64,000 nucleotides of DNA from Lachnospiraceae bacterium (GTDB lineage: Bacteria > Bacillota > Clostridia > Lachnospirales > Lachnospiraceae), in NCBI GenBank assembly GCA_024692905.1, contig JAILLY010000102.1, forward strand, positions 186,001 to 250,000, in the 5' to 3' direction. How positions within the stretch are numbered: position 1 is the stretch's first letter; every line of letters begins with the position of its first letter. A program made the position numbers and the translations under genes. Below the pieces are notes generated by a model. That model did no database searches. It was not told the origin of the DNA and saw only the letters and a list, made by a program, of their open reading frames with translations. Shown here one piece after another: positions 8,319 to 17,893 of this stretch.

Positions 8319-9530
8319 ATGTTTACCGACTATTTCTTTTTTCTCAGGGACCATGAGATGGAAGTATCCCTCTCGGAATGGCTTACGCTTATAGAGGCCA
8401 TAGACAAGGGACTTACCCATGCGAGCCTGACGGAATTTTATTATATATCACGGATGATCCTCTGCAAGTCGGAAAATGAATTCGACAAATACGACATGCT
8501 CTTCAACGATTATTTTAAGGGTATACATACAGAGCCCGAGGATGTTTCGGAGCAGATGAAGAGATGGCTCGACAAGAGTGACTTTGCGCAGAATGCCGAG
8601 CAGGAGATGCTCAAGAAACTTATAGACGGTGAAGCAAACCGTATCGAGGAGACCACTGAAGAAGTCCTTGAGAAATTCAGGGAGAGGCAGAAGGATCAGG
8701 AGAGCGAGCATAACGGCGGAAACCAGTGGATAGGAACAATGGGTAATTCCTCCTTCGGAAATCTCGGAGGCCACATGGGAGGGATCAGGATAGGAGGCAC
8801 GACCGGATACCAGTCCGCATTTCAGGTTATAGGTGAGCGTAAGTTCAGGGATTTCAGGAATGACCGTGTCCTTGACAACAGACAGTTCCAGGTGGCACTC
8901 CGCAAGCTCAGGCAGTTTTCGACACGGCTCGATATACCCAAGACGGAACTTGACATAAACGGTACGATCGACAAGACCTGCAATAACGGAGGATGCCTCC
9001 AGCTTGTATTCGAAAGGCCGAGAAAGAATACCGTGAAGCTTCTTCTGCTCATGGATTCGGGCGGGACGATGATACCGTACAGCAATCTGCTTAATGAGCT
9101 GTTCCAGTCGGTAAACAGATCGAACCACTTTAAGGACGTCAAGACTTATTATTTTCATAACTGTATATATGCAAGGCTTTATAATACGCCGGAATGTGAA
9201 TTCGGTGACTGGATAGAGACCGAATGGATATTTAAGAATCTTGACAGCGACTATAAGGTGATAATAGTCGGTGACGCTGCCATGGCACCCGAAGAACTTT
9301 ATTCCGACACGGGAAATTACAGGGGACCGAATGACGGCCTGTCCGGATATGAATGGCTTAAGCTCATGAAAAAGAATTTCAAACGGGTCCTGTGGCTTAA
9401 TCCCAAAATGGCGCCCGGAAATGCACCGTGGAGAGAAGCCGAGACTGCGGTAAAGGGGTTGTTCCGCATGAACAGGCTTACCGTAGACGGGCTTAAGGAC
9501 GGCATGAAATACCTGATGCAGACCAACTGA
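8319..9530 (+). CDS. VWA-domain protein, CoxE-like partner of the MoxR ATPase
   Basis: The 403-residue protein has a charged helical N-terminal half, a Gly-rich stretch (about 135-165), and a C-terminal von Willebrand A domain. The metal-adhesion-type motif is MDSGGTM with its Asp at residue 246, which is a DxGxT variant of the usual DxSxS. Further on, IIVGDAAMAP supplies the later Asp of the fold. There is no signal peptide or membrane segment, so it should be cytoplasmic. MoxR and VWA proteins typically form a working pair. The start has AAGGA five bases upstream. Confidence 0.82.
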   Translation: MFTDYFFFLRDHEMEVSLSEWLTLIEAIDKGLTHASLTEFYYISRMILCKSENEFDKYDMLFNDYFKGIHTEPEDVSEQMKRWLDKSDFAQNAEQEMLKKLIDGEANRIEETTEEVLEKFRERQKDQESEHNGGNQWIGTMGNSSFGNLGGHMGGIRIGGTTGYQSAFQVIGERKFRDFRNDRVLDNRQFQVALRKLRQFSTRLDIPKTELDINGTIDKTCNNGGCLQLVFERPRKNTVKLLLLMDSGGTMIPYSNLLNELFQSVNRSNHFKDVKTYYFHNCIYARLYNTPECEFGDWIETEWIFKNLDSDYKVIIVGDAAMAPEELYSDTGNYRGPNDGLSGYEWLKLMKKNFKRVLWLNPKMAPGNAPWREAETAVKGLFRMNRLTVDGLKDGMKYLMQTN

Positions 9531-9556
9531 CCTTACGATAAAACGGAGGATATCAT

Positions 9557-10621
9557 ATGTATAAAGTCATGATCGTCGATGATAATATGACCAATCTTAT
9601 CATGGCGAAGAAGATACTTGAGGAGATATATGAAGTGGTTCCGGTTTCCGCCGGTAAGACTGCTCTCGAATTCCTGCATGATATGCCGGATCCGCCTGAT
9701 GTTATACTGCTTGATATCGATATGCCCGATGTGAACGGGTTCTATGTCCTGAGCGAGATGCGTAATGATCCGAGGCTGTCGGACGTCCGTGTCATTTTCC
9801 TTACCGCACAGGACGATCCTACCACCGAGGTCGAAGGATATTATCTCGGCGCTGTCGATTATATCAAGAAACCCTATACGACCGCGCTTTTAAGGAAAAG
9901 ACTCGAGGTGCACTTCCAGAGTATCGAGAACGAGAGGAAGCTGAGGAGATATAATGAAAGCCTTTCCGGCACGCTTAAGGAAAAGGTTCATACCATAGTC
10001 GAACTCGAATATGCACTTGTCGAGATGTTTGCCTCACTCATGGCGGGAAGGTCGCATATGATAGCCGAACACTGTGAGCGCGTGCAGAAATACATGGGTA
10101 TATTCCTTGAGGAGATAATGGCATCCGGAAGGTATACGATCGCCGATTCGGACAGGGAGATGCTGGTATTTGCATCCAAGCTTCATGACATGGGCAAGCT
10201 GTGCATGACGGACAGATGTCTTGCCGATATGGGTGATCTCAGCCTTCAGGAGAAGGAATTCAACCATGCGCATACAATAATCGGAGCCGAAGCCTGTAAG
10301 AAGGTAACTGACGCGATAACCAGCAACACCTTCCTGCTTTCGGTTTATAACATGTGCAGGTTCCACCATGAAAGATGGGACGGAAAGGGGTATCCGGACA
10401 GGCTCATGACCACTGATATACCGCTTGAGGCAAGGATACTCTCGATAGTGAACAGTTACGACAATTTCAGGAACCACAATGACGGTGCGGATCCCCTCAC
10501 ACACAGTGAAGCTGTAAAGAGGATATCGTTATGGAGCGGTACTCATTACGATCCGGATCTTGTTGATATATTTATGTCCTGCGCGGACAAGTTTGAATAC
10601 GGAGCCGATAGTAAAGGTTGA
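9557..10621 (+). CDS. Response regulator with HD-GYP phosphodiesterase output
   Basis: Residues 1-120 form a receiver domain with acidic pocket VDDN, the phospho-acceptor Asp53 in LLDIDMP, and the conserved KKP loop near 102. A helical linker follows. The C-terminal half is an HD-GYP domain: HDMGK near residue 212, HAHTIIG near 236, and HHERWDGKGYP near 274. Enzymes of this type hydrolyse cyclic di-GMP, and phosphorylation would control the activity. The two hybrid kinases encoded immediately downstream are the obvious candidate partners. AGGAGG-like GGAGG precedes the ATG. Confidence 0.9.
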   Translation: MYKVMIVDDNMTNLIMAKKILEEIYEVVPVSAGKTALEFLHDMPDPPDVILLDIDMPDVNGFYVLSEMRNDPRLSDVRVIFLTAQDDPTTEVEGYYLGAVDYIKKPYTTALLRKRLEVHFQSIENERKLRRYNESLSGTLKEKVHTIVELEYALVEMFASLMAGRSHMIAEHCERVQKYMGIFLEEIMASGRYTIADSDREMLVFASKLHDMGKLCMTDRCLADMGDLSLQEKEFNHAHTIIGAEACKKVTDAITSNTFLLSVYNMCRFHHERWDGKGYPDRLMTTDIPLEARILSIVNSYDNFRNHNDGADPLTHSEAVKRISLWSGTHYDPDLVDIFMSCADKFEYGADSKG

Positions 10622-10630
10622 CCCGACGAT

Positions 10631-12745
10631 ATGTATAATTGTTTCAGTAAACTTGCCAACAGGTATTTTTCGCAAGACCTTTCAACCGAAGTCAGAAACT
10701 ATAACGGGATGCATTTGATAGCTACTGTCGGAATGTTGCTTTCCACGGTCCTCATCCGAATATATTTTCCGACTGCCAGGTCTTTTTTTGTCGCGATAGC
10801 AATGGCGGCGTTTGCTTTGTATACCCTTTATATCGGGAATTCAACCAAGAAATACGAATTCCATGCCATTGTTTTTTCGTGTGTTTTAAACATTGTGTTT
10901 TTCCCGATGATCTATTTTGAATACGGAAGTCTTTCTTACTGTATTCCCGTATATTTCATTTTCGGTCTTATCTACAACATACTTCTTCTGTCAAAAAGAT
11001 ATGCCGTGATCTTAACGGCGCTCGATCTTCTGTGCTATATCATCCTGATATATGCCGGAGAGGTGCAGATGTCGCTTGCGATCAATCTGAAAGAAGACGA
11101 TCTTCGTGACTATATGGCAGTCTTTGTCGGGATAGTCGTAACCTCTGTGTGCTGCGGTGCCGCGATACGTATCCGTATGAGCCTTAACGAGATGGAAGAG
11201 GAAAACCTCGAGAAGCTTCACGCGGAAGCCCTTAAGGCGTATGTGAACATGGATATATTCCTCGTAAACATGTCGCACGAGATAAGGACACCCATGAATG
11301 CGATCATCGGTACGGTCGATCTGCTTCTCGAACAGGATGTAAATGACCATGTCAAGGAGTACGTGTATAATATTCTGAATTCATCCAATGCGCTCCTTTC
11401 GTTAACGGATGAAGTCATGGACTTAAGTAAGACCGGATCGCAGGAGATCAGCATAAAGAATGTCAGGTTCGATCTGTCAACGCTTCTCATGGAGATCATA
11501 AACATGGCATCGGTCCGCCTTATGGATTCGCATGTAAAGCTGTATGTCGATATCGATGAGAACCTTCCGAAATATCTGTTCGGAGACGGGCCGAGGCTCC
11601 GCCAGGTATTCATAAACATACTCAACAATGCGGTCAAATATACCAAGAAGGGGCAGATAAACCTGAAGGTTTACGCAAAGGATAACGGCCCCGATGAGCT
11701 TATCCTCATCGCTGAAGTCGAAGATACGGGAGTCGGCATCAAGTCTGAAGACATACCCCATCTTTTTGATGTGTATAAAAGGATAGATCTTACGGAAGAC
11801 GGGCTCAGCGCCGTCGAAGGAACGGGTCTCGGCCTTGCGATATGCAAGGAGATCATTGATAAGATGAAGGGTACGATAAATGTTAAGAGCAGTTATCATG
11901 TCGGATCCCTTTTCAGTTTCAGCGTACCCATGCAGGCTGATGACAAGGAAACGATCGTTGATATCGGTAATCCCGATGTGTTCAGTGTACTTCTGTATAT
12001 CCAGAGTGATTCGGAGAGATCCATGATCACGGGCAGCCTTGACAAGCTCAGGGTATATTATGAGATCGCAGACGATAAGCGCTCCTTTGAGAGCAGCATA
12101 GTATCAAATAATTACTCGCACATATTTGTTTCATCGCAGCTTTATTACGGGGATATGAGGTTCCTTGAGAAGGAACTTACGAGAGAGAACCTTGTTATAA
12201 TCTCGGATCTTAACGAACTGATAACGGTCAATAAAATAGGTTTTGTTCTCACAAGACCCGTACATATGCTTAACATAGCGTCAGTGCTGACCAACAGGGA
12301 GACCGCTTACGCACGCGAAGTGATAAACAGGGGACATTTCACATGCGAGGATGCATCGATCCTCGTGGTTGACGATAATCTTACCAACCTTAATGTTGCG
12401 AGCGGCATACTTAAGAAATACGGTGCGTCCGTTATGACCGCCCTGAGCGGAAGAGAATGTCTCGATATCCTCCGCAAGCAGCATTTTGACATAATATTCC
12501 TTGATTACATGATGCCGGAGATGAACGGTATCGATGTTCTTGAAGCCATAAGGGATATGAAGGATCAAAGGGCGGCATCAACTCCCGTTGTCGCGCTTAC
12601 GGCCAATGTGATAAACGGTGCAAGGGAAATGTTCCTTGAGGCCGGTTTTGATGAGTTTATCAGCAAACCCATAGAACTTGACAGGATAGAAAGATGTCTT
12701 AAAACCCTGCTTCCCAAGGAACTGATGGTATACAGTAATGAATGA
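10631..12745 (+). CDS. Membrane hybrid histidine kinase with C-terminal receiver
   Basis: The 704-residue protein begins with about six hydrophobic segments (residues 28-190) and no large extracellular domain. It continues with a HisKA domain (NMSHEIRTPMNA, phospho-His216), a complete HATPase domain (N-box NILNNAVKYT, G1 DTGVGI, G2 GTGLGL), a receiver-like segment (about 450-565) without the acidic pocket, and a true receiver (VVDDN, LDYMMPEMNG with Asp625). It should autophosphorylate and pass the phosphate to its own receiver or onward. The last eight bases overlap the next kinase gene (ATGAATGA). Confidence 0.9.
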   Translation: MYNCFSKLANRYFSQDLSTEVRNYNGMHLIATVGMLLSTVLIRIYFPTARSFFVAIAMAAFALYTLYIGNSTKKYEFHAIVFSCVLNIVFFPMIYFEYGSLSYCIPVYFIFGLIYNILLLSKRYAVILTALDLLCYIILIYAGEVQMSLAINLKEDDLRDYMAVFVGIVVTSVCCGAAIRIRMSLNEMEEENLEKLHAEALKAYVNMDIFLVNMSHEIRTPMNAIIGTVDLLLEQDVNDHVKEYVYNILNSSNALLSLTDEVMDLSKTGSQEISIKNVRFDLSTLLMEIINMASVRLMDSHVKLYVDIDENLPKYLFGDGPRLRQVFINILNNAVKYTKKGQINLKVYAKDNGPDELILIAEVEDTGVGIKSEDIPHLFDVYKRIDLTEDGLSAVEGTGLGLAICKEIIDKMKGTINVKSSYHVGSLFSFSVPMQADDKETIVDIGNPDVFSVLLYIQSDSERSMITGSLDKLRVYYEIADDKRSFESSIVSNNYSHIFVSSQLYYGDMRFLEKELTRENLVIISDLNELITVNKIGFVLTRPVHMLNIASVLTNRETAYAREVINRGHFTCEDASILVVDDNLTNLNVASGILKKYGASVMTALSGRECLDILRKQHFDIIFLDYMMPEMNGIDVLEAIRDMKDQRAASTPVVALTANVINGAREMFLEAGFDEFISKPIELDRIERCLKTLLPKELMVYSNE

Positions 12746-15557
12746 AAAGAGCAACAGACGGTTTGATCATAAAAGAATAAACGAGTATCTGTATGACGAG
12801 AATGTGCCGATGGCATTAAAGAACGTATATCTGATGACCCTGTACATAGTTCCGGTCGTTGTTATATATCTTATCATCTCGCCGTTCATGAAAAACGGGG
12901 TACCCATTATCATCACGCTTCTGGCTTATATGCTTTTGCTTCTGGGGCTCAACTATATCCTTATACGTTTTAACGAGTATAAGCTTGTTTCGTATGCTCT
13001 GTGTGTCTTTACCTGCTTTTTCGTATTCCCGGTACTGTTCATTATTTCCGGGCATATATATAACGGAGTCCCGATATATCTTGCCGCTTCCGTTGTGCTG
13101 ACGTTCTTTGTTGTAAAGGATAAAGTCGTATGGCTCATTGCCGCAATGGAACTCGCATATTATTATGCGCTTTTGCTCTATTCGTACAATAACCGTGCGA
13201 GCCTTATGGTTTATGTATACGATCACTGCACATTCCTTGAAAAAGTGTTCAATTTCCTTTTCGCATGTCTTGTACCCGTGCTCATCGTTTTTTACCAGAC
13301 CGAGCTCTTTTACAGGATAAAGGAGAAGAAGGAAAGGTCCAATATATCGATCAGGAATTCAGAGCTTTCCAAGATAAGATTTCTTGCCAATATGACGCAT
13401 GAGATAAGAAATCCCATGAATGCGATCGTCGGTATGAACGAACTGATACTCAGGGAGGAACTGTCGCCCGGAGCCAGAGAGCAGGCTGAAGTCATTAAGG
13501 ATGCATCGGCACAGCTTTTGAGGATAGTAAACAATATACTCATATACTCCAAGCTGAATTCCAATAAGTGGGAAGCGGTCTGCGTCAAATACAGTTTTAA
13601 GGATTTCATAACCGAGGTCATCGATAATGTTGCAAAGGACATCCAGGAAGAGGGCTCGGACTTCTATGTTTTCATCGACAGGAACATACCGTCGTGGCTG
13701 TTCGGAGACTCGCAGGCCGTAAAACAGATATTTACATACCTGCTCTATAATTCGGTCCAGCAGTCACAGAGGATGAGTATGTCGCTTGAGATACTGAGTG
13801 AAAGAGACGCATCCAAACATATGCAGCGTTTCAAGTGCAGGATCGCGGAGAACGGTTCGGGTATGCCCGAGGCTGACGTGGATTCACTGCTGGGGGCATT
13901 CAATAAATATGACTCGAGAAGGAACGCAACGCTCAAAGGGCTCGGTCTTGAGATTTCGATATGCAACGAACTGCTAGCAACGATGGACGGTTTTTTAAAG
14001 ATCGAGAGCGTAGTGGGAGTCGGCACGGCTATCATATTTGAATTCTCAAACTATATCATCGATGATACCCCGATGCTGTCCGTTGAGGAGAGTATAGACA
14101 GGAGAGTTCTTGTTTATTTGAATGATAAGGATGAAGAGATCATGTGGAAGCGTCTTATGGAGGACATAAGCATCAATCCTGTTTATGCCGCGGGACGCGT
14201 GGCATTTCTGAATGAACTCGAGAATCGCAGATATACGCATATATTTATCTGGGAGAAATCGTATGAGATGCTGTATGATGTCATAAGCCAGGCCATGTGC
14301 GAGGATATAACCTATGTCATCACCGATTACGGACATGCATATAAGGATTTCGGTGAATGCAAGATATTAAGGAAGCCGGTAAGCTGCCTCAACATCGTAA
14401 GCGCACTGAATTATGAATGGGATCCGAACGATTATATAAGGGCAAGATATACCGAACGGCTGACTTTCCCCGACGCAAATATTCTTGTCATTGACGACTC
14501 GCTCGTAAACCAGAAGGTACTTAGTGGACTTCTTGTCAATTTCGGGGCAAGAGTCAAGGTCGCATCGAGCGGAAAGGCAGGACTTGAGATCTTAAAGGAC
14601 GAAGAGTTTGATATGATACTGCTCGATCAGTTCATGCCGGAAATGGATGGAGTTGAGACGTTAAGAAGGATCAGGATGATCCCGGGCAGGAACAGCAGGA
14701 TCCCGGTATTGTGCATTACGGCGGAACTTGGCCGGGATGTCCACACCAGGCTTATTGAAAGCGGTTTTGATGACTATGTTGCCAAGCCTGTTAAGGATTA
14801 TCACCTTGCGAGGCTGCTTCGTAAATATCTGCCTGATGAGATGATGGTCATAGTCACTTCGGAGGATACTGTTTCCGAAACCGGCGCTGTCGAAGCAAAT
14901 GAGACTGTTATACCGGCCGTATCCCTGGAACCGGAAGATGATCCTCTCACCATCGACATTGAAAAAGGAATAGAAAATGTGGGAGGTTTAAGGGACATAT
15001 ACATGTCTGTGCTCAATACTTATTATCATGAAGGACTTGATAAGTGGAAGGCAATACCCGAGGAATTCCTTTCGGGCGATATACCTCTTTTTACGACTAA
15101 TGTCCATGCTTTAAAGAGCAGTTCGGCAAGCGTTGGAGCCTATGTGATATCGGAACGCTTCAAGAAACTCGAATTCGCCGGCAAGGCTGATGATACAGAC
15201 TATATAAGGGCAAATCTCGATGAAACGCTTGAATATTTCCGGGCTCTTCTTGAATCCATCCGGGAAATGCTCATTTCGGAAGGAGAATTTTCCGAAGCAT
15301 CGGCCGGTGATGAACAGCTGCTCGATCTTGATGAGTCATCGCTTGATCCAAACGATATCCTTGAACTCAAGCAATCGCTTGCAAGTGTTAATCTCAAGAG
15401 ATGCGAAGAGATACTCGGGAAGCTTTCATCATCCAATTACGGAGCTGATATCAATGCATCGATAAAGCTGATGCGGGAATCATATGAGATGTTTGATTAC
15501 AATAAAGTCAAGGAGACGGTTGATGGACTCCTTGATGCACTGGAAAAGGGGGATTAA
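12738..15557 (+). CDS. Membrane hybrid histidine kinase with receiver and Hpt domains
   Basis: This 939-residue paralogue of the preceding kinase has six N-terminal membrane segments (about 27-195), HisKA (NMTHEIRNPMNA, His221), a divergent ATPase domain (G1 is ENGSGM where DxGxG is usual; G2 is KGLGLE), a receiver-like segment lacking phospho-acceptor residues (about 455-565), a true receiver (VIDDS, LDQFMPEMDG with Asp630) and a C-terminal Hpt domain (HALKSSSASVGA, His790). The domain set is that of a full phosphorelay, but ATP binding may be weak. It could mainly serve as relay partner of the upstream kinase. The gene ends where punA begins. Confidence 0.9.
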   Translation: MNEKSNRRFDHKRINEYLYDENVPMALKNVYLMTLYIVPVVVIYLIISPFMKNGVPIIITLLAYMLLLLGLNYILIRFNEYKLVSYALCVFTCFFVFPVLFIISGHIYNGVPIYLAASVVLTFFVVKDKVVWLIAAMELAYYYALLLYSYNNRASLMVYVYDHCTFLEKVFNFLFACLVPVLIVFYQTELFYRIKEKKERSNISIRNSELSKIRFLANMTHEIRNPMNAIVGMNELILREELSPGAREQAEVIKDASAQLLRIVNNILIYSKLNSNKWEAVCVKYSFKDFITEVIDNVAKDIQEEGSDFYVFIDRNIPSWLFGDSQAVKQIFTYLLYNSVQQSQRMSMSLEILSERDASKHMQRFKCRIAENGSGMPEADVDSLLGAFNKYDSRRNATLKGLGLEISICNELLATMDGFLKIESVVGVGTAIIFEFSNYIIDDTPMLSVEESIDRRVLVYLNDKDEEIMWKRLMEDISINPVYAAGRVAFLNELENRRYTHIFIWEKSYEMLYDVISQAMCEDITYVITDYGHAYKDFGECKILRKPVSCLNIVSALNYEWDPNDYIRARYTERLTFPDANILVIDDSLVNQKVLSGLLVNFGARVKVASSGKAGLEILKDEEFDMILLDQFMPEMDGVETLRRIRMIPGRNSRIPVLCITAELGRDVHTRLIESGFDDYVAKPVKDYHLARLLRKYLPDEMMVIVTSEDTVSETGAVEANETVIPAVSLEPEDDPLTIDIEKGIENVGGLRDIYMSVLNTYYHEGLDKWKAIPEEFLSGDIPLFTTNVHALKSSSASVGAYVISERFKKLEFAGKADDTDYIRANLDETLEYFRALLESIREMLISEGEFSEASAGDEQLLDLDESSLDPNDILELKQSLASVNLKRCEEILGKLSSSNYGADINASIKLMRESYEMFDYNKVKETVDGLLDALEKGD

Positions 15558-16388
15558 ATGAACAGGGATTACGAAAAACTCATAAGCTGCTATGAAAGCA
15601 TCAAAGACAGGATCGGCATTACGCCAAAGGTTGCCATAGTGCTCGGCTCGGGACTCGGTGATTACGGAAATGAGATCGATGTTATTTCCACGATCCCGTA
15701 CAATGAGATAAACGGATTCCCGGTATCGACCGTACCTGGTCATAAAGGACAGTTTATCTTCGGCTATGTAAATGAAGTCCCCGTCGTATGTATGCAGGGC
15801 AGAGTGCATTATTACGAAGGTTATCCTATTTCGGATGTGGTACTTCCGACAAGACTGATGCATATGATGGGAGCCGGTATACTGTTCCTCACCAATGCGT
15901 CCGGTGGTATCAACACGTCATTTGGCGCGGGTGATTTTATGCTCATTACCGATCATATATCATGTTTCGCGCCCAATCCGCTCATCGGCCCCAATATTGA
16001 AGATCTGGGATGCCGCTTCCCGGATATGAGCAAGGTATATGATGAGGAGTTATGCGATATCATAAGAGGATGTGCATCCGAGCTTGATATTAAGATACAG
16101 GAGGGTGTATACGCCCAGCTTACGGGACCGTCATTTGAGACACCGGCGGAAATAAGGATGCTCAAGACCATGGGAGCCGATGCCGTGGGCATGAGTACCG
16201 TGGTTGAAGCGATCGCCGCAAACCATTGCGGCATGAGGATATGCGGTATTTCATGCGTCTGCAATCTTGCAGCGGGCCTGTCTCCGAATCCTCTGACCCA
16301 TGAAGAGGTGCAGGCGGCCGCAAACGAAGCGGCTCCGCTGTTTAAGAAGCTCGTAACGGCTTCGGTGAGCGGATTCGGAAAAGTATAA
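15558..16388 (+). CDS. punA: Purine-nucleoside phosphorylase (trimeric type)
   Basis: The enzyme splits purine (deoxy)nucleosides with phosphate to the base and (deoxy)ribose-1-phosphate. The 276-residue product has the class-I hallmarks: VLGSGLGDYG near residue 28 (phosphate loop), GRVHYYEGY near 80, NASGGI near 112, TGPSFETPAE near 190 (base-binding Glu), and GMSTVVEA near 212. The ATG follows the kinase stop directly without a gap. It opens a salvage sub-block with a nucleoside-type binding lipoprotein, cytidine deaminase and an adenosine-deaminase-like enzyme. Confidence 0.94.
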   Translation: MNRDYEKLISCYESIKDRIGITPKVAIVLGSGLGDYGNEIDVISTIPYNEINGFPVSTVPGHKGQFIFGYVNEVPVVCMQGRVHYYEGYPISDVVLPTRLMHMMGAGILFLTNASGGINTSFGAGDFMLITDHISCFAPNPLIGPNIEDLGCRFPDMSKVYDEELCDIIRGCASELDIKIQEGVYAQLTGPSFETPAEIRMLKTMGADAVGMSTVVEAIAANHCGMRICGISCVCNLAAGLSPNPLTHEEVQAAANEAAPLFKKLVTASVSGFGKV

Positions 16389-16407
16389 GAGGTAAAGGAA
16401 GGATCAT

Positions 16408-17475
16408 ATGAAGATAAGGATCGGAAATGTCATAGGTATACTGCTTATGGCATTTACTTTGAACGGCTGCGGAAAGAATGTTGATGTAGCTTTTATTACA
16501 GACATGGGAACAGTCAATGACGGTTCTTTCAATCAGGGGGCATATGAGGGCGTATTAAGGTTTACGGAAGAATCCGGAAAAACATGCAGGGTATATGAAC
16601 CGGACGGAGCAAGCACGGAAACGCTGCTTGGCAACATCAAAAAAGCCGTCGGTGACGGAGCCGATGTTATTGTATGTCCCGGTGTGCTTTTTGAGGAAGC
16701 TATATTTAAAGCACAGAAGAAATATCCGAAGGTTGATTTTATATTGTTAGACGGTGCTCCGCATGATGAAAACGGCACATATCTGACCGGTGATAACACG
16801 GTGTCCGTGATGTTTTCCGAGGAGCAGGCAGGGTTTCTTGCGGGGTACAGTGCCGTAAGAGACGGTAATACCCAGCTTGGCTTTGTCGGCGGTACCAATG
16901 AAGAGCCCGTGATCCAGTTTGGATACGGATTCATACAGGGTGCTGATTATGCTGCCATTGAGATGGGAGTTAATGTTGCGATCAAATACTGTTATGCAAA
17001 TACGTTCCTTGAAGATGATAATGTAAGAAATATGACTGCCGCCTGGTACAAGGGAGGCACGGAAGTCATCTTTCCCTGCGGGGGAGCGATGGGAAAGTCG
17101 GTCATCAGTGCCGCTGAGGAGACCGGAGGCAAGATCATCGGTGTTGACATCGATCAGAGCAGGGCATCCGAAACCGTGATCACATCCGCAAAAAAAGAGC
17201 TTGGAAATGCGGTCTATTCAGAACTCAAGGATTACTATAACGGGACGCAAAAGGGCGGCAGTGTTCTTGAGATGGGAGCTCAAAATGACGGCATAGGTCT
17301 TGAAATGGAGAATTCAAGGTTTGAAAATTTCTCCCGCGATGTCTATGATGCAATATATGAACAGTTAAAGAGCGGAAGGATAGTACCGTATGCTTCGACG
17401 GCATACGGCAATACCTCGGATCTGGAACTTATAAATACGGAAGTGTATTATCTGGAGCTTAAGAATAATGAATGA
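16408..17475 (+). CDS. BMP-family nucleoside-binding lipoprotein
   Basis: This is a 355-residue basic membrane protein (BMP/PnrA/TmpC) family lipoprotein. A signal peptide ends in the lipobox LNGC with Cys21. The ligand-site segment DMGTVNDGSFNQ near residue 31 is typical of purine nucleoside receptors of ABC importers, and VGGTNEEPV and FPCGGAMG follow. It is likely anchored outside the membrane and feeds nucleosides to an ABC importer; no importer ATPase or permease for it is present here. GGAAGGA lies upstream of the ATG. The end overlaps cdd by eight bases. Confidence 0.88.
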   Translation: MKIRIGNVIGILLMAFTLNGCGKNVDVAFITDMGTVNDGSFNQGAYEGVLRFTEESGKTCRVYEPDGASTETLLGNIKKAVGDGADVIVCPGVLFEEAIFKAQKKYPKVDFILLDGAPHDENGTYLTGDNTVSVMFSEEQAGFLAGYSAVRDGNTQLGFVGGTNEEPVIQFGYGFIQGADYAAIEMGVNVAIKYCYANTFLEDDNVRNMTAAWYKGGTEVIFPCGGAMGKSVISAAEETGGKIIGVDIDQSRASETVITSAKKELGNAVYSELKDYYNGTQKGGSVLEMGAQNDGIGLEMENSRFENFSRDVYDAIYEQLKSGRIVPYASTAYGNTSDLELINTEVYYLELKNNE

Positions 17476-17884
17476 CATTAAACTTACTGAAATGGCCTTC
17501 GAAGCAAGAAAGGCATCATATGCGCCATACTCAGGGTACAGGGTAGGGGCCGCACTTCTTTGTGAAGACGGAAGCGTGATATCGGGCTGTAATGTTGAGA
17601 ATTCTTCATACGGTCTTTGCAACTGTGCCGAGAGGACAGCCGTTTTTTGCGCGGTTTCGGAGGGAAAACGCAGGTTTAAGGCAATAGCAATAGCCGGAGG
17701 GACCGAGGAAGGAGATACCGTTACGGGTTACGCATTCCCGTGCGGGGCATGCCGTCAGGTCCTCAGGGAATTCTGCGATCCGTCAACATTTAAGATAATA
17801 GTAGCAAGGAGTATTGACGACCGTAAGGAATTCACTCTTGAGGGCTTGCTGCCCTCGAGTTTCGGGCCGGATAATCTCTCATAG
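17468..17884 (+). CDS. cdd: Cytidine deaminase
   Basis: The enzyme deaminates cytidine and deoxycytidine to uridine and deoxyuridine. At 138 residues it is standard length for the homotetrameric type. The zinc and catalytic residues are present as NCAERTA (Cys and the proton-shuttling Glu) and PCGACRQ (two Cys). The substrate-binding segment NVENSSYG lies near residue 42. Overlap with the BMP gene indicates coupled translation. Confidence 0.95.
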   Translation: MNDIKLTEMAFEARKASYAPYSGYRVGAALLCEDGSVISGCNVENSSYGLCNCAERTAVFCAVSEGKRRFKAIAIAGGTEEGDTVTGYAFPCGACRQVLREFCDPSTFKIIVARSIDDRKEFTLEGLLPSSFGPDNLS

Positions 17885-17893
17885 GAGGATAAG

